DNA of 64,000 nucleotides from Coptis chinensis (taxonomy: Eukaryota > Streptophyta > Magnoliopsida > Ranunculales > Ranunculaceae), in the NCBI GenBank assembly GCA_015680905.1, contig CM027378.1:5580001-5644000 (forward strand), read 5' to 3'. The position numbers and the translations under genes were made by a program. Below the pieces are notes generated by a model. That model was not told the origin of the DNA, ran no database searches, and saw only the letters and a list, made by a program, of their open reading frames with translations. Below, in pieces: positions 22,563 to 34,130 of this stretch (positions within the stretch are counted from its first letter, which is position 1; each line of letters opens with the position of its first letter).

Positions 22563-22690
22563 TATTCAAATTGAGAGTTATGGTTTTCAAATTGAGAGTT
22601 ATGGTTTTCAAATTGAGAGTTAGGGTTTTCAAATTGAGGAAGAAGGTTAAACTCGCAATTGAGAGTTAGTGTTTCAAGTTTTCAAATTGA
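22563..22690. repeat. 21-bp tandem repeats in the GRF gene leader
   Basis: CAAATTGAGAGTTATGGTTTT repeated about four times with small changes just upstream of the GRF start codon, degenerating towards 22690. Confidence 0.8.
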
Positions 22691-22811
22691 GGTACTAGGT
22701 CACGTGTATTTCAAAAATGCCACATGTCTAGATGGCCGGACACGTGGCATAGGCCGGTGGCCACATCAACAAAAATTGGCCGGAAATACTTCCAACTCGC
22801 AAAGTGATAAT

Positions 22812-22921
22812 TTTTTGATAGTACAATGTAGTTTAGTGCCTAGAAAATTGTATAGTATCCAAAGTGCAAAAACATGTATAGTACATTGTATACTATGCCA
22901 ATAAAGTGTAATTTTTTCTTC
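22812..22921 (-). repeat. Right terminal inverted repeat of the 6.4-kb MULE
   Basis: Reverse complement matches 16484-16588; begins near TTTTTTGATAGTACAATG and ends AATTTTTTCTTC. Confidence 0.85.
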
Positions 22922-23338
22922 AGTCAAATTCACTTTCTCAATGAATGTCATAGCAAATAGCATGTAAATGAAGTATGTGAAGGGCCTCGCAACCTGCAAT
23001 ACTCTTTAACCATCTAAGTATCAAACTGCCATAAATTTTGACTACGCACATTTTAAAAAATTTGCAATCCTTGAAAACACTTGACAAGATCTTTGATATA
23101 AGACCAATCGCAATGCACACTTTAATGTTGTGTTGGACATGGCTGTTGACCCATATGAAAAAAGTGACAACATTTCTTGGGTCAGTGAGTCTGATAGTTC
23201 ATACCCGTCATATCTTTGCCACGCAATTTTTGTACATAAGATGCAAGTAGAAGCCCAATGACAGACTCGATTTTGCCGTTTCCATGCTTTTATGGTCTCT
23301 CACTAATAAAAGAACATCAGTTGACTATCCATGATCAT
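22922..23338. other. Between the MULE and the inverted duplication
   Basis: No coding pattern that I recognise on either strand. In particular no XS or coiled-coil exon of the FDM-like gene is seen here. Confidence 0.4.
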
Positions 23339-24199
23339 ATCTCTTTAATATGGAAAGTGCCTGTTAACAAATCCATATTTACAATAAGCCCCTTGGAACT
23401 TTCAAGAAAGTCCTTTTCCACTATTAATTATATCTAAGTCCCTCCACCTATCTTGTATTCACAATTAGACCATTGGGAATTTGTTCTTCACTGTCACACC
23501 CATGTCTAATTGACCCAATTTGATATTTAACATCAATTGAGCATTAAGAAACTATTTCTTATACCGTCCGGGTTTGAGCTCAATTAGTTATGTCACAATT
23601 TCCTAATACATAACTCCGTAGAGTGGTGGATCCTTTATTAGAATTCGTGATTCAAGACGTCCTACATTTATTACCCAAAACGTTAAGTCTAGTCTATGAA
23701 TAGACATTACTTTTTAACGTCTCAAAGTAATAAATTTGAGACACAATGAATTTTCACAATTCCTCAAGTCTAGGGATTAATTGGTAGAGTGAGATTTGCA
23801 CACTAACCTTAACAGTGAATTTATAGTGTGTTCTCACTTTGATCCCCTCAGTGTCAGTCATGTGACTACACCAATATACAAACTTAGAGTCATACTCAAA
23901 TGATTGAGATATCATCATCCTATCATATAGCAGTTATGTATATTACAGTCTTATAAGTGAAGCGTCCGACTTCACCCCTAACTGTGAGTATTCTAGGTAA
24001 ATAGATACAATCAAATCTCTCGCACATGACTCTTCATATGCTTGATTGTTCTAATTCTATTACCTATGGAACTTATGGTTTCATCATATGCTATTAGTTC
24101 ACCCATATGCATAATAATAAGATTCATGTATTTAATTAAACATCATCATGTATAATCAATAAACGTTCATTGGCTTTGTAAAGGCCAAATATCCCAACA
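23339..24199 (-). repeat. Truncated LTR (partner of the 51-52 kb solo LTR)
   Basis: On the minus strand it begins TGTTGGGATATTTGG, preceded by GATCT, exactly as the solo LTR at 51113. It stops at 23339 after about 860 bp, where the outer break of the inverted duplication falls. Confidence 0.8.
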
Positions 24200-24204
24200 A
24201 GATC

Positions 24205-24946
24205 TTCATCGGGTGCTAAGTTCTTCTAACAGGAAATGATTAGAAAAACTAGTTCTAGGTTTAACCAATTTCCTAGCTAGCTCTCTGAGCTCCCTTGGCT
24301 CTCCCCAAAATCCCGAGGTCCTGTTTAACCAAGTGAACACCTTGCTTATGCAGGTAGTGAGTGTATACACAAAACACTCACATAAAGGGAATTAAGAAAT
24401 CCCTTTAAAAATGCCTACATGCATAGGATTTTTAGCCCATAGAACGGACATCAACACAAAACAGAAAGTGTTTTACACTCTCCACATTGTTAGTATCGAA
24501 AAACAAGGTGCTTTATATTTCTCCATCTGCATGTATTAGTTCTACTTGTCTCCCGATCACAGCTTAAGTGTACTTAGAAAAATCGGCTTGTGAGGAAATA
24601 AGAAAAATCAAAAAATCCACAACATAGAATTCATTAAGCACAATTGTTTTATACTTCAGTTATTTGTTCATAAGTGTAAAAAAAAAAAGGTCTATCCACA
24701 TGCATTTATGTACTTCTCAGGCCGATGATGCTCCATAATGCATTGTTTACTTATCGGTTTGAAATTCTCAGGTAACTCAACAATGAGAATGAAAATTTAA
24801 GAAGAGAGTAGTAAAATCAAAGAAATACAAAACAAATTAGAAATTAGAAATTGCTTACATGAAATTGACAGTGACAGGTGAAGTGAGGATGAGAGATCGA
24901 GAGGGAGAACACAATACAGTATCGGAAATGAATTTAATTTGGCCCA
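24205..24946. other. Duplicated non-coding sequence of the left arm
   Basis: Partner of about 50356-51107. No ORF of significance. It contains a poly-A run near 24678. It is the DNA into which the LTR element and the short MULE inserted. Confidence 0.5.
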
Positions 24947-25139
24947 ATTTTTGTTGGGTCCTGTTACTGACGGACCCATATTGCGTTGGGCAGACTCTAA
25001 AAAAAAACAATTATTACAAGTGTGCCATTGGTCCTTAAAAGTTAAAAAAAAACAAATATTACAAGTGTGCCATTGGTCTAAAAAAATTGAATTCGAAAAC
25101 CCCAAGCTTAAACGACCCGGCTAGGTCGTTCATTGTGCA

Positions 25140-25296
25140 AACCCAACGATGTGGTCACACCATTTGGACTGAGTCCCCAACGATGTGGCCACACCGTTTG
25201 GACTAAGTCTCAAACGGTGTAGCCACATCGTTGGGGAGTCAGTCCAAATGGCTTGGCTACATCGTTTGAGATTTAGTCCAAACGGTGTGGCCACAC
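25140..25296. repeat. GTGTGGCCACAC palindrome array (short MULE, left half)
   Basis: Repeated words AACGATGTGGCCACACCGTTTGG, ACTNAGTC and AACGGTGTGGCCACAC in alternating orientation. Each unit is itself a partial palindrome of 30-48 bp. Confidence 0.8.
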
Positions 25297-26099
25297 TAGG
25301 GGTGGGCAATGGGCCGGGTCGGCCTAGCCCGGCCCTAAACATTTAAAATCCCTTTAGATATTAAGGTCGGGTCGGCCCGGCCCTAAAGTCAGCATAGGGT
25401 TGGGTCGGGCCAGGTCACAAGTCTAAATCTCAACCCCTGACCCTACCCTAAGCCCTCTTTAAAGGCTTTAGTGCCGGGTTTTAGGGTCGGGTTTCAGGGC
25501 CGGGCCTATATATTTTCTTCGTTTTACAAATGCCATTTTTCATACAAAGGTTGTTTTTTTGGTTTCTGTGTTACAAATGTCTGCTCTGTATTTCGCTTTA
25601 ATGGTGTGGACGGAAACCTTTAGTTCTAGACTTGGCTTGAATGTGAATAAAAATATAATTTATAAGAAGTAAGTGGGAAAATAAATTGAGAATAATAAGT
25701 TCTAGACTTTGATTTGATGATCAAAGGAATAAAGTCTTATTTTTTTATTAGGCTAGTGCTCATTGTTCTTCATGGCTGCTAGATAGGTTGACAAGTTTTT
25801 GTTATATAAGACAAGTTATTGGAAGTACCCTTGGGTGTAAGTGATAAATTACAAAGGACAATTATTGTACGTGTATTTACAGTGAAAATGTAAAACTATA
25901 ACTAGGGCTTGGTTAGGGCCGAATTAGGGTTGGGCCTATGTTTTAGAACATTAGCCCTAGCCATGCCCTATAAGGCCTTAGGGTCGGGTCGGCCCTGCCC
26001 TAAACTCTATGAGGGCTTTAGTTGTGAGGGCTTTATAGGGCTTAGGGTCGGGTCGGTCAGGGCCGGGTTAGGGTCGTTAGGGCCAAATTCCCACCCCTA
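25297..26099 (+). mobile_element. hAT-type non-autonomous element, copy 1 (803 bp)
   Basis: Starts TAGGGGTGGGCAATGGGCC and ends GGCCAAATTCCCACCCCTA, inverted ends. Flanked by perfect 8-bp repeats GGCCACAC (25289-25296, 26100-26107). Subterminal regions are rich in GGGTCGGGCC / AGGGCTTTA words in inverted orientation. No transposase ORF. Confidence 0.92.
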
Positions 26100-26107
26100 G
26101 GCCACAC

Positions 26108-26301
26108 CGGTCAAGAGGCTAAAAAACAGAACTTTATATTTTTTTCAAAGTTCAAATCCCAAACGGTGTGGCACTAAGTCTCCAACGATATGGCTACACT
26201 GTTTGGACTAAGTCTCAAACGGTGTGGCCACATCGTTGGGGACTTAGTCCAAACGGTGTGGCCATATCGTTGGAGGCTTAGTCCAAACGGTGTGGCCACA
26301 C
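26108..26301. repeat. Palindrome array between the two hAT copies
   Basis: Same GTGTGGCCACAC / ACTTAGTCCAAACGGTG units, ending in the GGCCACAC that was duplicated on insertion of hAT copy 2. Confidence 0.75.
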
Positions 26302-27248
26302 TAGGGGTGGGCAATGGGCCGGGTCGGGCGAGCCCGGCCCTAAACATTTAAAGCCTTTCAGTTATTTGAGCCGGGTCATAAGTCTAAATTTCAAGCCCTG
26401 ACCCTACCCTATGCCCTCTTTAACAATTTAGGGTCAGGTCGGGTCGGGCCTATATATTTTCTTCTTTTTACTGCATCAGTTTTAAAACGCATTTATATTA
26501 CAAAAAAAATTCAAAGATTTGCAAACTCAAAGTCCCACCACTTTGAAATTTGAATAACAACCAATCTAGTAATAATTCTTGATAAGTCCAACAATTTAAA
26601 ATACATATCCACAATCTAATAAACTGAAGTACATAGAGACTCATATTTATATTTCAAAATTACAGTTAAAATGCACAAGACACATTTTGGAATGAGCTTT
26701 CACTGACATAAATCCGTTATTTCTTGTACTCAAATCTCACCAAAATTACATTTAACATTGAAGAACACAAAGACAAATAAGAGTATGGAATAAGTTTTTA
26801 CTGACGTCAACCTATTTTTCATTAGGCTAGTGCCCAGTGCTCATTATTGTTCTTGGCGACTATGTTAGACGGGGAGTTGTGAGGTGTACGTGAGTTGTGA
26901 GATAGAAACAATTAGGTTTACAAATTTTTATGATATAAGACAAGTTATTAGAAGTACCCATACGGTAAGTGATAAATTACAAAGAACAGTGTTATTTTAA
27001 TTGAAAATATGTAACAAGGAGTTGGATAGTTTTAGTTGTGTATTTTATAGTGAAATTATAACTAGGGCTTGGTTAGGGTCGGGCCTATGTTTCAGAACCT
27101 TAGCCCTGACCCTGCCTTAGAAGGCATTAGGGTCGGGTCGGCCCTGCCCTAAACTCTGTGGGGGCTTTAGTTGTGAGGGCTTTATAGGGCTTAGGGTCGG
27201 GTCGGTCAGGGCCGGGTTAGGGTCGTTAGGGCCAAATTCCCACCCCTA
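26302..27248 (+). mobile_element. hAT-type non-autonomous element, copy 2 (947 bp)
   Basis: Same family and orientation as copy 1, with a diverged interior that includes extra sequence around 26480-26800. Flanked by the same octamer GGCCACAC at 26294-26301 and 27249-27256. Its first 19 bases are included in the inverted duplication. Confidence 0.92.
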
Positions 27249-27256
27249 GGCCACAC

Positions 27257-27530
27257 CGTTTGGGATTTGAACTTTGAAAAAATATAAAGTTATGTTTTTT
27301 GGCCTCTTAACCGGTGTGGCCACACCGTTTGGACTAAGTCTCAAACGCCAAAAAACATAACTTTATATTTTTTCAAAGTTCAAATCTCAAATGATGTGGC
27401 CAAGTCGTCTGGGACTTAGTCCAAACGATGTGGCAACACCGTTTGGACTGAGTCCCCAACGATGTGGCCACATCGTTGGGGACTCAGTCCGAACGGTGTG
27501 GCCACATCGTTGGGTTTGCACAATGAACGG
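27257..27530. repeat. Palindrome array (short MULE, right half)
   Basis: Inverse partner of 25140-25296: CCGTTTGGACTAAGTC, GATGTGGCCACATCG and GGTGTGGCCACATCGTTGGG units, followed by the inverted repeat GCACAATGAACGG. Confidence 0.8.
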
Positions 27531-27712
27531 CTTAGCCGGGTCGTTTAAGCTTGGGGTTTTCGAATTCAATTTTTTGGGACCAATAACACACTTGTAATAT
27601 TTTTTTTTTTTTAATTTTTTGGGACCAATGGCACATTTGTAATAATTGTTTTTTTTTGTTAGAGTCTGCCCAACACAATATGGGGTCTGTCAATAACAAA
27701 TACATTTTTGTT

Positions 27713-27985
27713 TTTTGGTTTTAGTAAGTTTTTGGTGAATTTGACAAAGGTGATAACTGGTTATTTTCGGGCCAACATAACACAAACTCCAAATTGGGAC
27801 AGAGTCAATTGAACACAAAATGGAGTCTGTCAATACATAAATCATTTATATCTGTGACCCTTTAAGGATTCCAATAAGGACACGACGACGAGTTTTTCTT
27901 TTTTTTTTTCCTATTTTTTTTACTTTTGAAACAGAGCCAAATTTGTCACGAGTGTTATTTTGCTTTTGAAACAGAATACTTTTGG
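27713..27985. other. Target-region sequence with decayed MULE-end words
   Basis: Around 27770-27830 there are degenerate words resembling the MULE ends (ACACAAAATGGAGTCTGTCA). At 27918-27985 the phrase ACTTTTGAAACAGAGCCAAA is repeated imperfectly, and a version also follows the 10.4-kb MULE at 38433. The MULE therefore entered a short tandem repeat. Confidence 0.5.
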
Positions 27986-28099
27986 GGTCCTATTACTGCC
28001 GAACCCCAATTTGTGTCAAGGAGACCCGAAGTTGGGCGGGTCTGCGCCCAGGTTGGCGCAACTCATAAATCATACACCCCCAAACTAAATACCCAAAAA

Positions 28100-28600
28100 C
28101 CGGCAAACCGGCAACCCCACAAAGCAATTTCTGCTTCAAACCCTTCGCGCTCGACCAAAACCCACAAACACAAACACTCGATTTTGATTTCGCGATTTCT
28201 GCTTCAAACCCTCGATTTTGATTTCGCGATTTCTGCTTCAAACCCTCGATTTCATGCTCGACTAAAAACCCACAAACACAAACTCTCGATCTCAATTCAA
28301 TTAACAAAGTACGGAATTATCTCTTCTCTTCAAACACTCTTTGTAACTGTTCATCACTACACAGAGAAACTCAGTTGGTGTCTTTGAAACTATACTACTT
28401 CTGTTAAAGGTAACTGTTCTATCTTTCTTTTTTTTTTTTTTTTTTTTATAATGTTATGTTTGAGCGGGTTATATAATGTTATGTTTGTTATATAATAGAA
28501 CAGTTACTATAAGACACCCATTTTTCAATTTTATAATGTTATGTTTGTTATATAATAGAACAGTTACTAGACACCCATTTTGTTATATGTTTTGAGCTAC
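28100..28600. repeat. Two short tandem duplications upstream of the PMD gene
   Basis: At about 28165-28255, CTCGATTTTGATTTCGCG with TTTCTGCTTCAAACC is repeated two to three times at about 33 bp. At about 28447-28585, ATAATGTTATGTTTGTTATA followed by ATAGAACAGTTACTA and AGACACCCATTTT is repeated twice. Confidence 0.7.
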
Positions 28601-29339
28601 TTGTTGCTTTCCTTAGTACGCTTTTTGATAAAATGGTTGAGAAAACTGTGGTTTCTTGGGCAACTATGATTGGTGCAAAAGAACCCCGAAATGATTTTAA
28701 CAAGCCCGAGATGGTGTCTTTTTGTTTGTTGTTATCCTTATTGTATGTTTCGATTACCTTATTAATCTACTTTGTTTACGATTATGGGTAGTTATGCTAT
28801 TGGAAGAATGGTAATTATTTGACTATTTAGAATTTAATATGGTTTTAAGTAATCCCTTTTGCCTTGTACTAGAAGGCAAAAAGGAGGGCTGATCCAATAA
28901 ATTAGCACCTCCCACTGCAAAAGATAAATTTAACAACTAGCATGCCACAAAAAATCTACCTAAACAATATTAGATCTAGTGAGGTTAACGGAGCTAGGAA
29001 GTAAAGACTAAATAGTGAAAAGAAGTGGCAAGTACCTTTCGCTTCAAAGAATCCTCGCTATCACCGAAAGAAGTCCAATCCTTTAGTATAGTAAAACCCT
29101 TCACTTTCCATGAGCTTTTAGCTTCAATATACCACCATCATTTACCAGTCCCAAGTCACTAACCTATTATGCCAATCAAACTTAGGTTCAACATCATGTG
29201 AAACGAGGTTATGCCAATGATGGTTAGTGGTTCCTAAAGGATTGGAACCTTTTGTGAACATATAAAACTTAGAACCATAATTTACTGTGTCCAATCCTTT
29301 AGGAACCTATCATTGATTTAATCAATCTTCGTTTCACGC

Positions 29340-30539
29340 TTGGTTTTCTTTAAGTCGGAGCAACCTTTATTTTCACAGTTTGTTTCTTCCATCTTCAACC
29401 AAACATTTCACACTCTCTAAACTTTTCACTAAAACTCCTTAAACACACATCTCAGGTAAATTCTCTCCCCCAATTTCGGTTCCAAACCATTTCTGATTGT
29501 AGTTGATAATTGTGATGTTTTTTTTTTTTTTTTTTTTTATGTGTATTCTGCAAAAGATTTGAACTTTTGATGATTTATTAATGTTCACTGTAATGTGTAT
29601 TGTATAAAATGGACTAGTTTATGGTTTAATTCAACTGTTTTCTGTTATAGAATTCTTTGTGTTGTTAAATTGGAATAAGGAGAGTTAACTAGCTATCTCA
29701 TTATATGGCATGGGTTATTTGATGGAATATTGTAATGAATGTATTCAAGCATTCATTCATAAGAGGCTTACTATTTCTGGCACTATATACTGGACAATAC
29801 TATGTGAGTAATTGTAATGTATTACAATACAAACAAACGTACGTACTGACCTGGAAGTGTAGTAGCATATGAGTCCACCTGAATTGGTGGATATTGAGTG
29901 AAACCTTATCCAACAAAATAGTTCTTGTAGTTACTTGTGTTACTAGCTAGCACGATAGATTATGTTTATTTAAGACTTCAAAGTCAGTAGGGGATGGGAC
30001 CAAAATGCATGTGTTTCTGTAAGTAGAACTCCTAGCATGGAAGAATAATTGACTAAAGTGGATGGTTCATGAGAAATGAATAGTTTTATTGAACCACAAG
30101 TATTTGTGCTGTTAATGGAATCAAACCTATTGTTTGTGTTCCTTGGTGGTTGATTTACTTTGTTGGTGTTCTGGTTAATAAATTGTTGAAGTGAATTGAC
30201 ATTGAAACTACTTTTTTTAAAGTAAATAGATGAACTTTTGACAAAACAAAAGTGAAGGCTAGTGAAATTGGGATTCTAGTAGTGAATAGCAGCCTATTTA
30301 AAGTAGGGGATGTAGACCTTGCCAAGAATCTCCTAAAAGTAGGTTCCCTTTGAATTTTTCTTTTTGTTTAAGAATTCCTCTTAATCGCGGAAGCCATCAT
30401 CATGCATGCATGCATGAGAGGGATATTGTTGTCACAATTGTGCTTCCATGTTTGGTGCCGGCTTACCGCTATATGAAATTATGGAACAAATAAGTATAGT
30501 GAATGCCTCCTATTTTTAACTCCTATTTATTTTGTAGCA
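29340..30539 (+). other. Probable 5' UTR exon and intron of the PMD gene
   Basis: A CT/AC-rich leader at about 29370-29455 ends CATCTCAG before GTAAATTC, a plausible donor. An acceptor TTTTGTAG lies just before the PMD start codon at 30540. The 1.1-kb intron-like stretch has no ORF and a poly-T run at 29518-29539. Confidence 0.45.
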
Positions 30540-33012
30540 ATGCCTCGAACAAAGAATGTGAATGTGAAGAATGTAGCAAAAAGTGTTTTCACGGGTGCTA
30601 AGAAGTTGTTAGGTGGGGGGAGTAGTAGTTCGGGTCATGAGGAGCCCGAGAAAAGAGAGAAAGGGCAACAACTACCTCCGCATCAGTCCGTAGAGGGATC
30701 GGAAAGCGGATGATCCCAGTAATATAGTAAGTGGTGTAGAGTTAGGAAATCAAAAGAGAAGAAAGCAAACAGTTATGAGTGATGTAGATTTAGATGTAGA
30801 TGTAGATGTAGATTTAGATTTAGATTTAGATTTAGATGAAGATGAAGATGTAGATGTAGATGATGTAAATATGGATCGTGGGAAGAGTGTAGCTGTAGGT
30901 GATGATGAAGAAGATGATAGTGAAGAAGATGACGAAGAGGGTGTTGATGACGCGGAGGATGAGGAGGATGCGGAGGATGAGGAGGAGGAGGATGATGATG
31001 ACGAGGAAGTCCCTGAAGTCCCTGTACCTGTACCTCCAGTGAATATTGTGAGAAAGTCCAACAATGACTTGGAGTTCCGAGAGGTGTTTATGGAGGTGGC
31101 CCTCGTGGTGTCACATCCGTTATATGACTATGCGGTGCACGCGGGCTCGCGATATTTGGGAGGGGCAGGTAATATTATTATATATTGTCTATTAGTATTT
31201 AAATTTTGTATTACAAAACCTTGTGCATACATTAATACTAAGTTTTTGTTGTTTTAGGCGAGCGAGGGTGTTGAAGTGTCATGGGCACCTGAACAAGTTG
31301 GTACAATGGGATATCGTCGAAGAGTGTTTGACCGTTTCTAATTTTCATGTGGAGCTTCAAAGGACCGGGCTTATGTGCTCGGTCTTAGGTGTATATAAGC
31401 ATCGAGGATCCCGTGTTGGTCTCTGCGTTTGTGGAGAGGTGGCATCGAGAGACCAACACGCTTCATATGCCGTGGGTGAGATGACAATCACGTTGGACGA
31501 TGTTTCCCAACTCTTAGGAGTTCGATCGAGGCAAAGCAGTTGATCGGGGACACCGATTTGACCTCGAACGCACAAAAAAGACTCCTCCACCAAGGTCTTG
31601 GCATACCCATGGACAAGATAGATGCGGAGATGAAATCCAATAAGTTCACTTCCAAAGTTAGGATGGATTTCTTGATGAAGCTGATTTCTTTGGGAAGGTG
31701 ACGGATGAAGATTTACGGATGAAAATGGGGTTGTTGTGAAGAAGGCGCCAACCCAAAAAGAGTTGCGATTTCTTTGTGAGAGCTTATTTGTTGTTTTTCT
31801 TTGGATGTATCGCCTTCACCGACATCGCCCTGAACTGCGTAGTTCCCATTTGTTATCCGAGACCGCTTATGAAATTTGCCGAGATCGAGACTACGCGTGG
31901 GTGCAGCCTTTACCGGGCTTACTTGTGCTGGGGGGTCTTGGGACCGCCACAAGTGCCAAGGTGAAGGGTGTTTCGTGCTATTTCACTCTCCGAGGTATTA
32001 GTTTTTTGTTTTTTCTTTTCAATGTCAATTTTATATATCTATTACAATATTAACTGGGTGTCTATATTAATCTAGGCATGGATTTATGAGTACTTCCGGT
32101 GTTCGAGGCCATTCCCAAACGATGACTATCGGTTGAGCATGTCGCGTGACTCATAAATACTCGATTTTCGGTCTTTTTATGCTAGCACAACGGTGCATTG
32201 AAGCATACCCGAAAGCGATGATTGATAATATGACTTGTACCGATGTAAGCATTTTTGTATATAAATAGTTTTATTTATTAATTGATATTATTAGTATGTG
32301 GTTAATGATTAATTTCCTCGATCATATGCTATTTGATAGGTTGAATGGTATCCCTATCTTTGAAGTCCGAGCTATACGGCCGGTGGATGAAATAGCATTT
32401 TTCGAGGGATTTATATGCTTTCTTGATAATGTCGAGCAGTACAATGTTTCGAGGGTTGTGCGTCAGTTGGGTCATATGCAGTTTGTACCTTCAGATCCCC
32501 CAAGACCAAAGACCTCGACGCGAACTACTTCCGGACGCGGGTACGATGTGAAATTTAATGTTGTGTCTTCCTATTGGAGTAAATGGCAGAATCACTTGAT
32601 ACAACTTGAACATCGAGGACCCATTCCGTCTTATCCATGGGAGTGTGTTAGTAGATACATGAGTTGGTATGAAAACAATAGCCATATTCGAATGATAAAC
32701 CCTGATCATCTTAATCTCTACTCCCTACAGAGTCTTCCATATCATAATCTGGTGAGTTAATACTTTACAACGTTAGTTTTTTTTTGTTTTTATTTTGTTT
32801 TGTTTTGTTTTGGTATTTTATAAATGTAAATGTATATACTAATGTAGTTTTTCATTTTAATTTTGACAGCACCCCTCGTTGATGAAATTTCTCGTTTGCT
32901 CAATCAAGGCCTGCAATTGGGTGGGACTGCGATTCCAGACGATGCACGGAACGAGTTCATGGAGGCATACAATTTGACCCGGTGCAAGTTCATTGGCGGA
33001 CGATATCGTTAA
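30540..33012 (+). pseudogene. Plant mobile domain (PMD) protein gene
   Basis: Seen: start MPRTKNVNVKNVAKSVF, a stop at 30711-30713, then in another frame a very acidic Asp/Glu repeat region (30775-31020). PMD segments follow: GHLNKLVQWDIVEECL, SYAVGEMTITLDDVSQLLGV (31440-31520), SAKVKG, AWIYEYFRCSRPFPNDDYR (after an acceptor TAATCTAG near 32075), NVSRVVRQLGHMQFVP (32440-32490), and a final exon with EISRLLNQGLQL ending at TAA 33010. Several GT-AG introns are apparent (31169-31257, about 31996-32075, about 32752-32870). Known: PMD is shared by MAIN/MAIL proteins of the nucleus and by transposon-borne relatives. Lesions: at least three frame breaks. Inferred: element-borne PMD, facing the transposase tail to tail. 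Confidence 0.8.
30784..31020 (+). repeat. GAT/GTA/GAG codon repeat encoding Asp/Glu runs
   Basis: Imperfect hexamer GATGTA, then GATTTA, then GAGGAT/GAGGAG units giving alternating VD, LD, DE and EE residues inside the PMD gene. Prone to slippage. Confidence 0.85.
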
Positions 33013-33570
33013 GGAGCATTGTTGAGTTTGGTTAGTTTAGGGTTTAGTGTGTTGAGCATTGGCAGTCTTGTTGGAAGTCTTGTTGGAGTCTGGGGTGGAA
33101 ATGTGTTATAGAGCTTGAGAGATTGAGTGTCTTTCTTAAGTCTGGAAATGTGTTATAGAGTCTAGGGTTTATTGTGTTGTTATCACGATTGACTAACCAT
33201 TTTCTGAAGTTTTAATTATGTTATTGTTATGTTTACTTATGCTTTTGTAACAAAGATGCTTATAGAGAAAAATCAAGTGATAACATTTTATTGTTGCTGA
33301 AACTCAGAGATTTTTGTGGGATATGTGGAATACTTGTTGAATCTAAGTTTCATATTCGACTTCGCAGGTTTTGTTAGTCCGTTTACAGAGATTACCAGAT
33401 ATGACATTTCCTGTGTTGAGTCCTCCGTCTTTGTTATTGTCAAATTTTTGGAATATCTTCTTCACTTTCTCCACTCTCATTTCTCTTATGCCATGTATAA
33501 AACATTGATCAATTGCCAAAACACGAAACATCTATTTTTTTGCCAAAACACGAAACAACACGCAACATCT
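33013..33570. other. 3' flank of the PMD gene
   Basis: Non-coding, with a duplicated GAAATGTGTTATAGAG phrase near 33097 and 33144. Probably 3' UTR and spacer between convergent genes. Confidence 0.4.
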
Positions 33571-33708
33571 AAACTTGGAAAAAAAAATGACTTGCTGTTT
33601 TTTTGCCTCTTGGACGGTGTGGCCACACCATTTGGACTTAGTCCCAAACGGTGTGGCCACACCGTCCAAGAGGCAAAAAAACAGCAAGTCATTTTTTTTT
33701 CCAAGTTT
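33571..33708. repeat. 138-bp near-perfect inverted repeat (hairpin-capable)
   Basis: AAACTTGG, then an A-run, TGACTTGCTG, a T-run, GCCTCTTGGACGGTGTGGCC on the left mirrors GGTGTGGCCACACCGTCC... CCAAGTTT on the right. The arms are about 58 bp and the loop is ATTTGGACTTAGTCCC. It is the first unit of the array that follows. Confidence 0.85.
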
Positions 33709-34130
33709 TAGTTTCAAACGACATGGCCACACCGTCCAAATGCCAAAAAAACAGCAAGTCAAATTTTTCCAAGTTTTAGTTTCAAGCGACATGGCCACAC
33801 CGTTTGAGACTAAGTCCAAACGGTGTGGCCACACCGCCCAAATGCCAAAAAACAACAAGTCAAATTTTTCCAAGTTTTAGTTTCAACGACATGGCCACAC
33901 CCGTTTGAGACTAGTCCAAACGGTGTGGCCACACCGGCCCAAATGCCAAAAAAACAGAGAAATCTTTTTGCCAAGTTCAAATCTCAACGACATGGCCACA
34001 CCGTTTGGACTTAGTCTCAAACGGTGTGGCCATGTCGTTTCAGACTAATTACAAACGACATGGCCACACCGTTTGAGACTAAGTCCAAACGGTGTGGCTA
34101 CACCGTCCAAATGCCAAAAAAACAGAGAAT
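33709..34130. repeat. Palindrome array downstream of the transposase gene
   Basis: Alternating CGACATGGCCACACCGTTTG, GACTAAGTCCAAACGGTGTG and CCAAATGCCAAAAAAACAG segments, period roughly 80-120 bp, four to five units. It lies between the 3' ends of the two convergent MULE genes. Confidence 0.85.

Larger units (their letters stand above)
16484..22921 (+). mobile_element. Mutator-like element, 6.4 kb, TIR type, with extra genes
   Basis: Seen: inverted termini of about 105 bp. The left one (16484-16588) and the reverse complement of the right one (22812-22921) share TTGGCATAGTATACAA, TGTACTATACATGTTTTTGC, CTTTGGATACTATACAATTT and CTAGGCACTAAACTACATTG, with few differences. Inside are a mudrA-like transposase gene (+), an unrecognised ORF (+), a tandem repeat block, and a GRF zinc-finger gene (-). 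The exact outermost bases are unclear and I found no convincing 9-bp target duplication. The transposase is broken, so this copy is not autonomous now. Confidence 0.88.
23339..26320 (+). repeat. Left arm of a 3-kb inverted duplication
   Basis: The reverse complement of 48991-51976. Collinear from the truncated LTR through unique-looking sequence, a MULE end, a palindrome array, a full hAT element, and into the first bases of a second hAT. Only scattered substitutions and a few small indels are visible. The outer break is at ATATCTCTTT and the inner break after GCAATGGGCC. Confidence 0.9.
24956..27703. mobile_element. Short non-autonomous MULE, foldback-like, with two hAT insertions
   Basis: Seen: perfect 9-bp flanking repeats ATTTTTGTT at 24947-24955 and 27704-27712, as for Mutator elements. 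Left end GGGTCCTGTTACTGACGGAC; right end reversed GTATTTGTTATTGACAGACC. The inverted identity continues inward through GTTGGGCAGACTC, ACAAGTGTGCCATTGG and AATTCGAAAACCCCAAGCTT for roughly 350 bp, into arrays of the palindrome GTGTGGCCACAC. Subtracting the two hATs leaves about 1 kb, nearly all inverted repeat. No transposase. The ends and the array match the 10.4-kb MULE at 27986, the likely source of its mobility. Confidence 0.82.

Noticed and set aside
30750..31064. Minus-strand Ser/Thr-rich ORF
   Set aside because: Antisense of the Asp/Glu codon repeat in the PMD gene.
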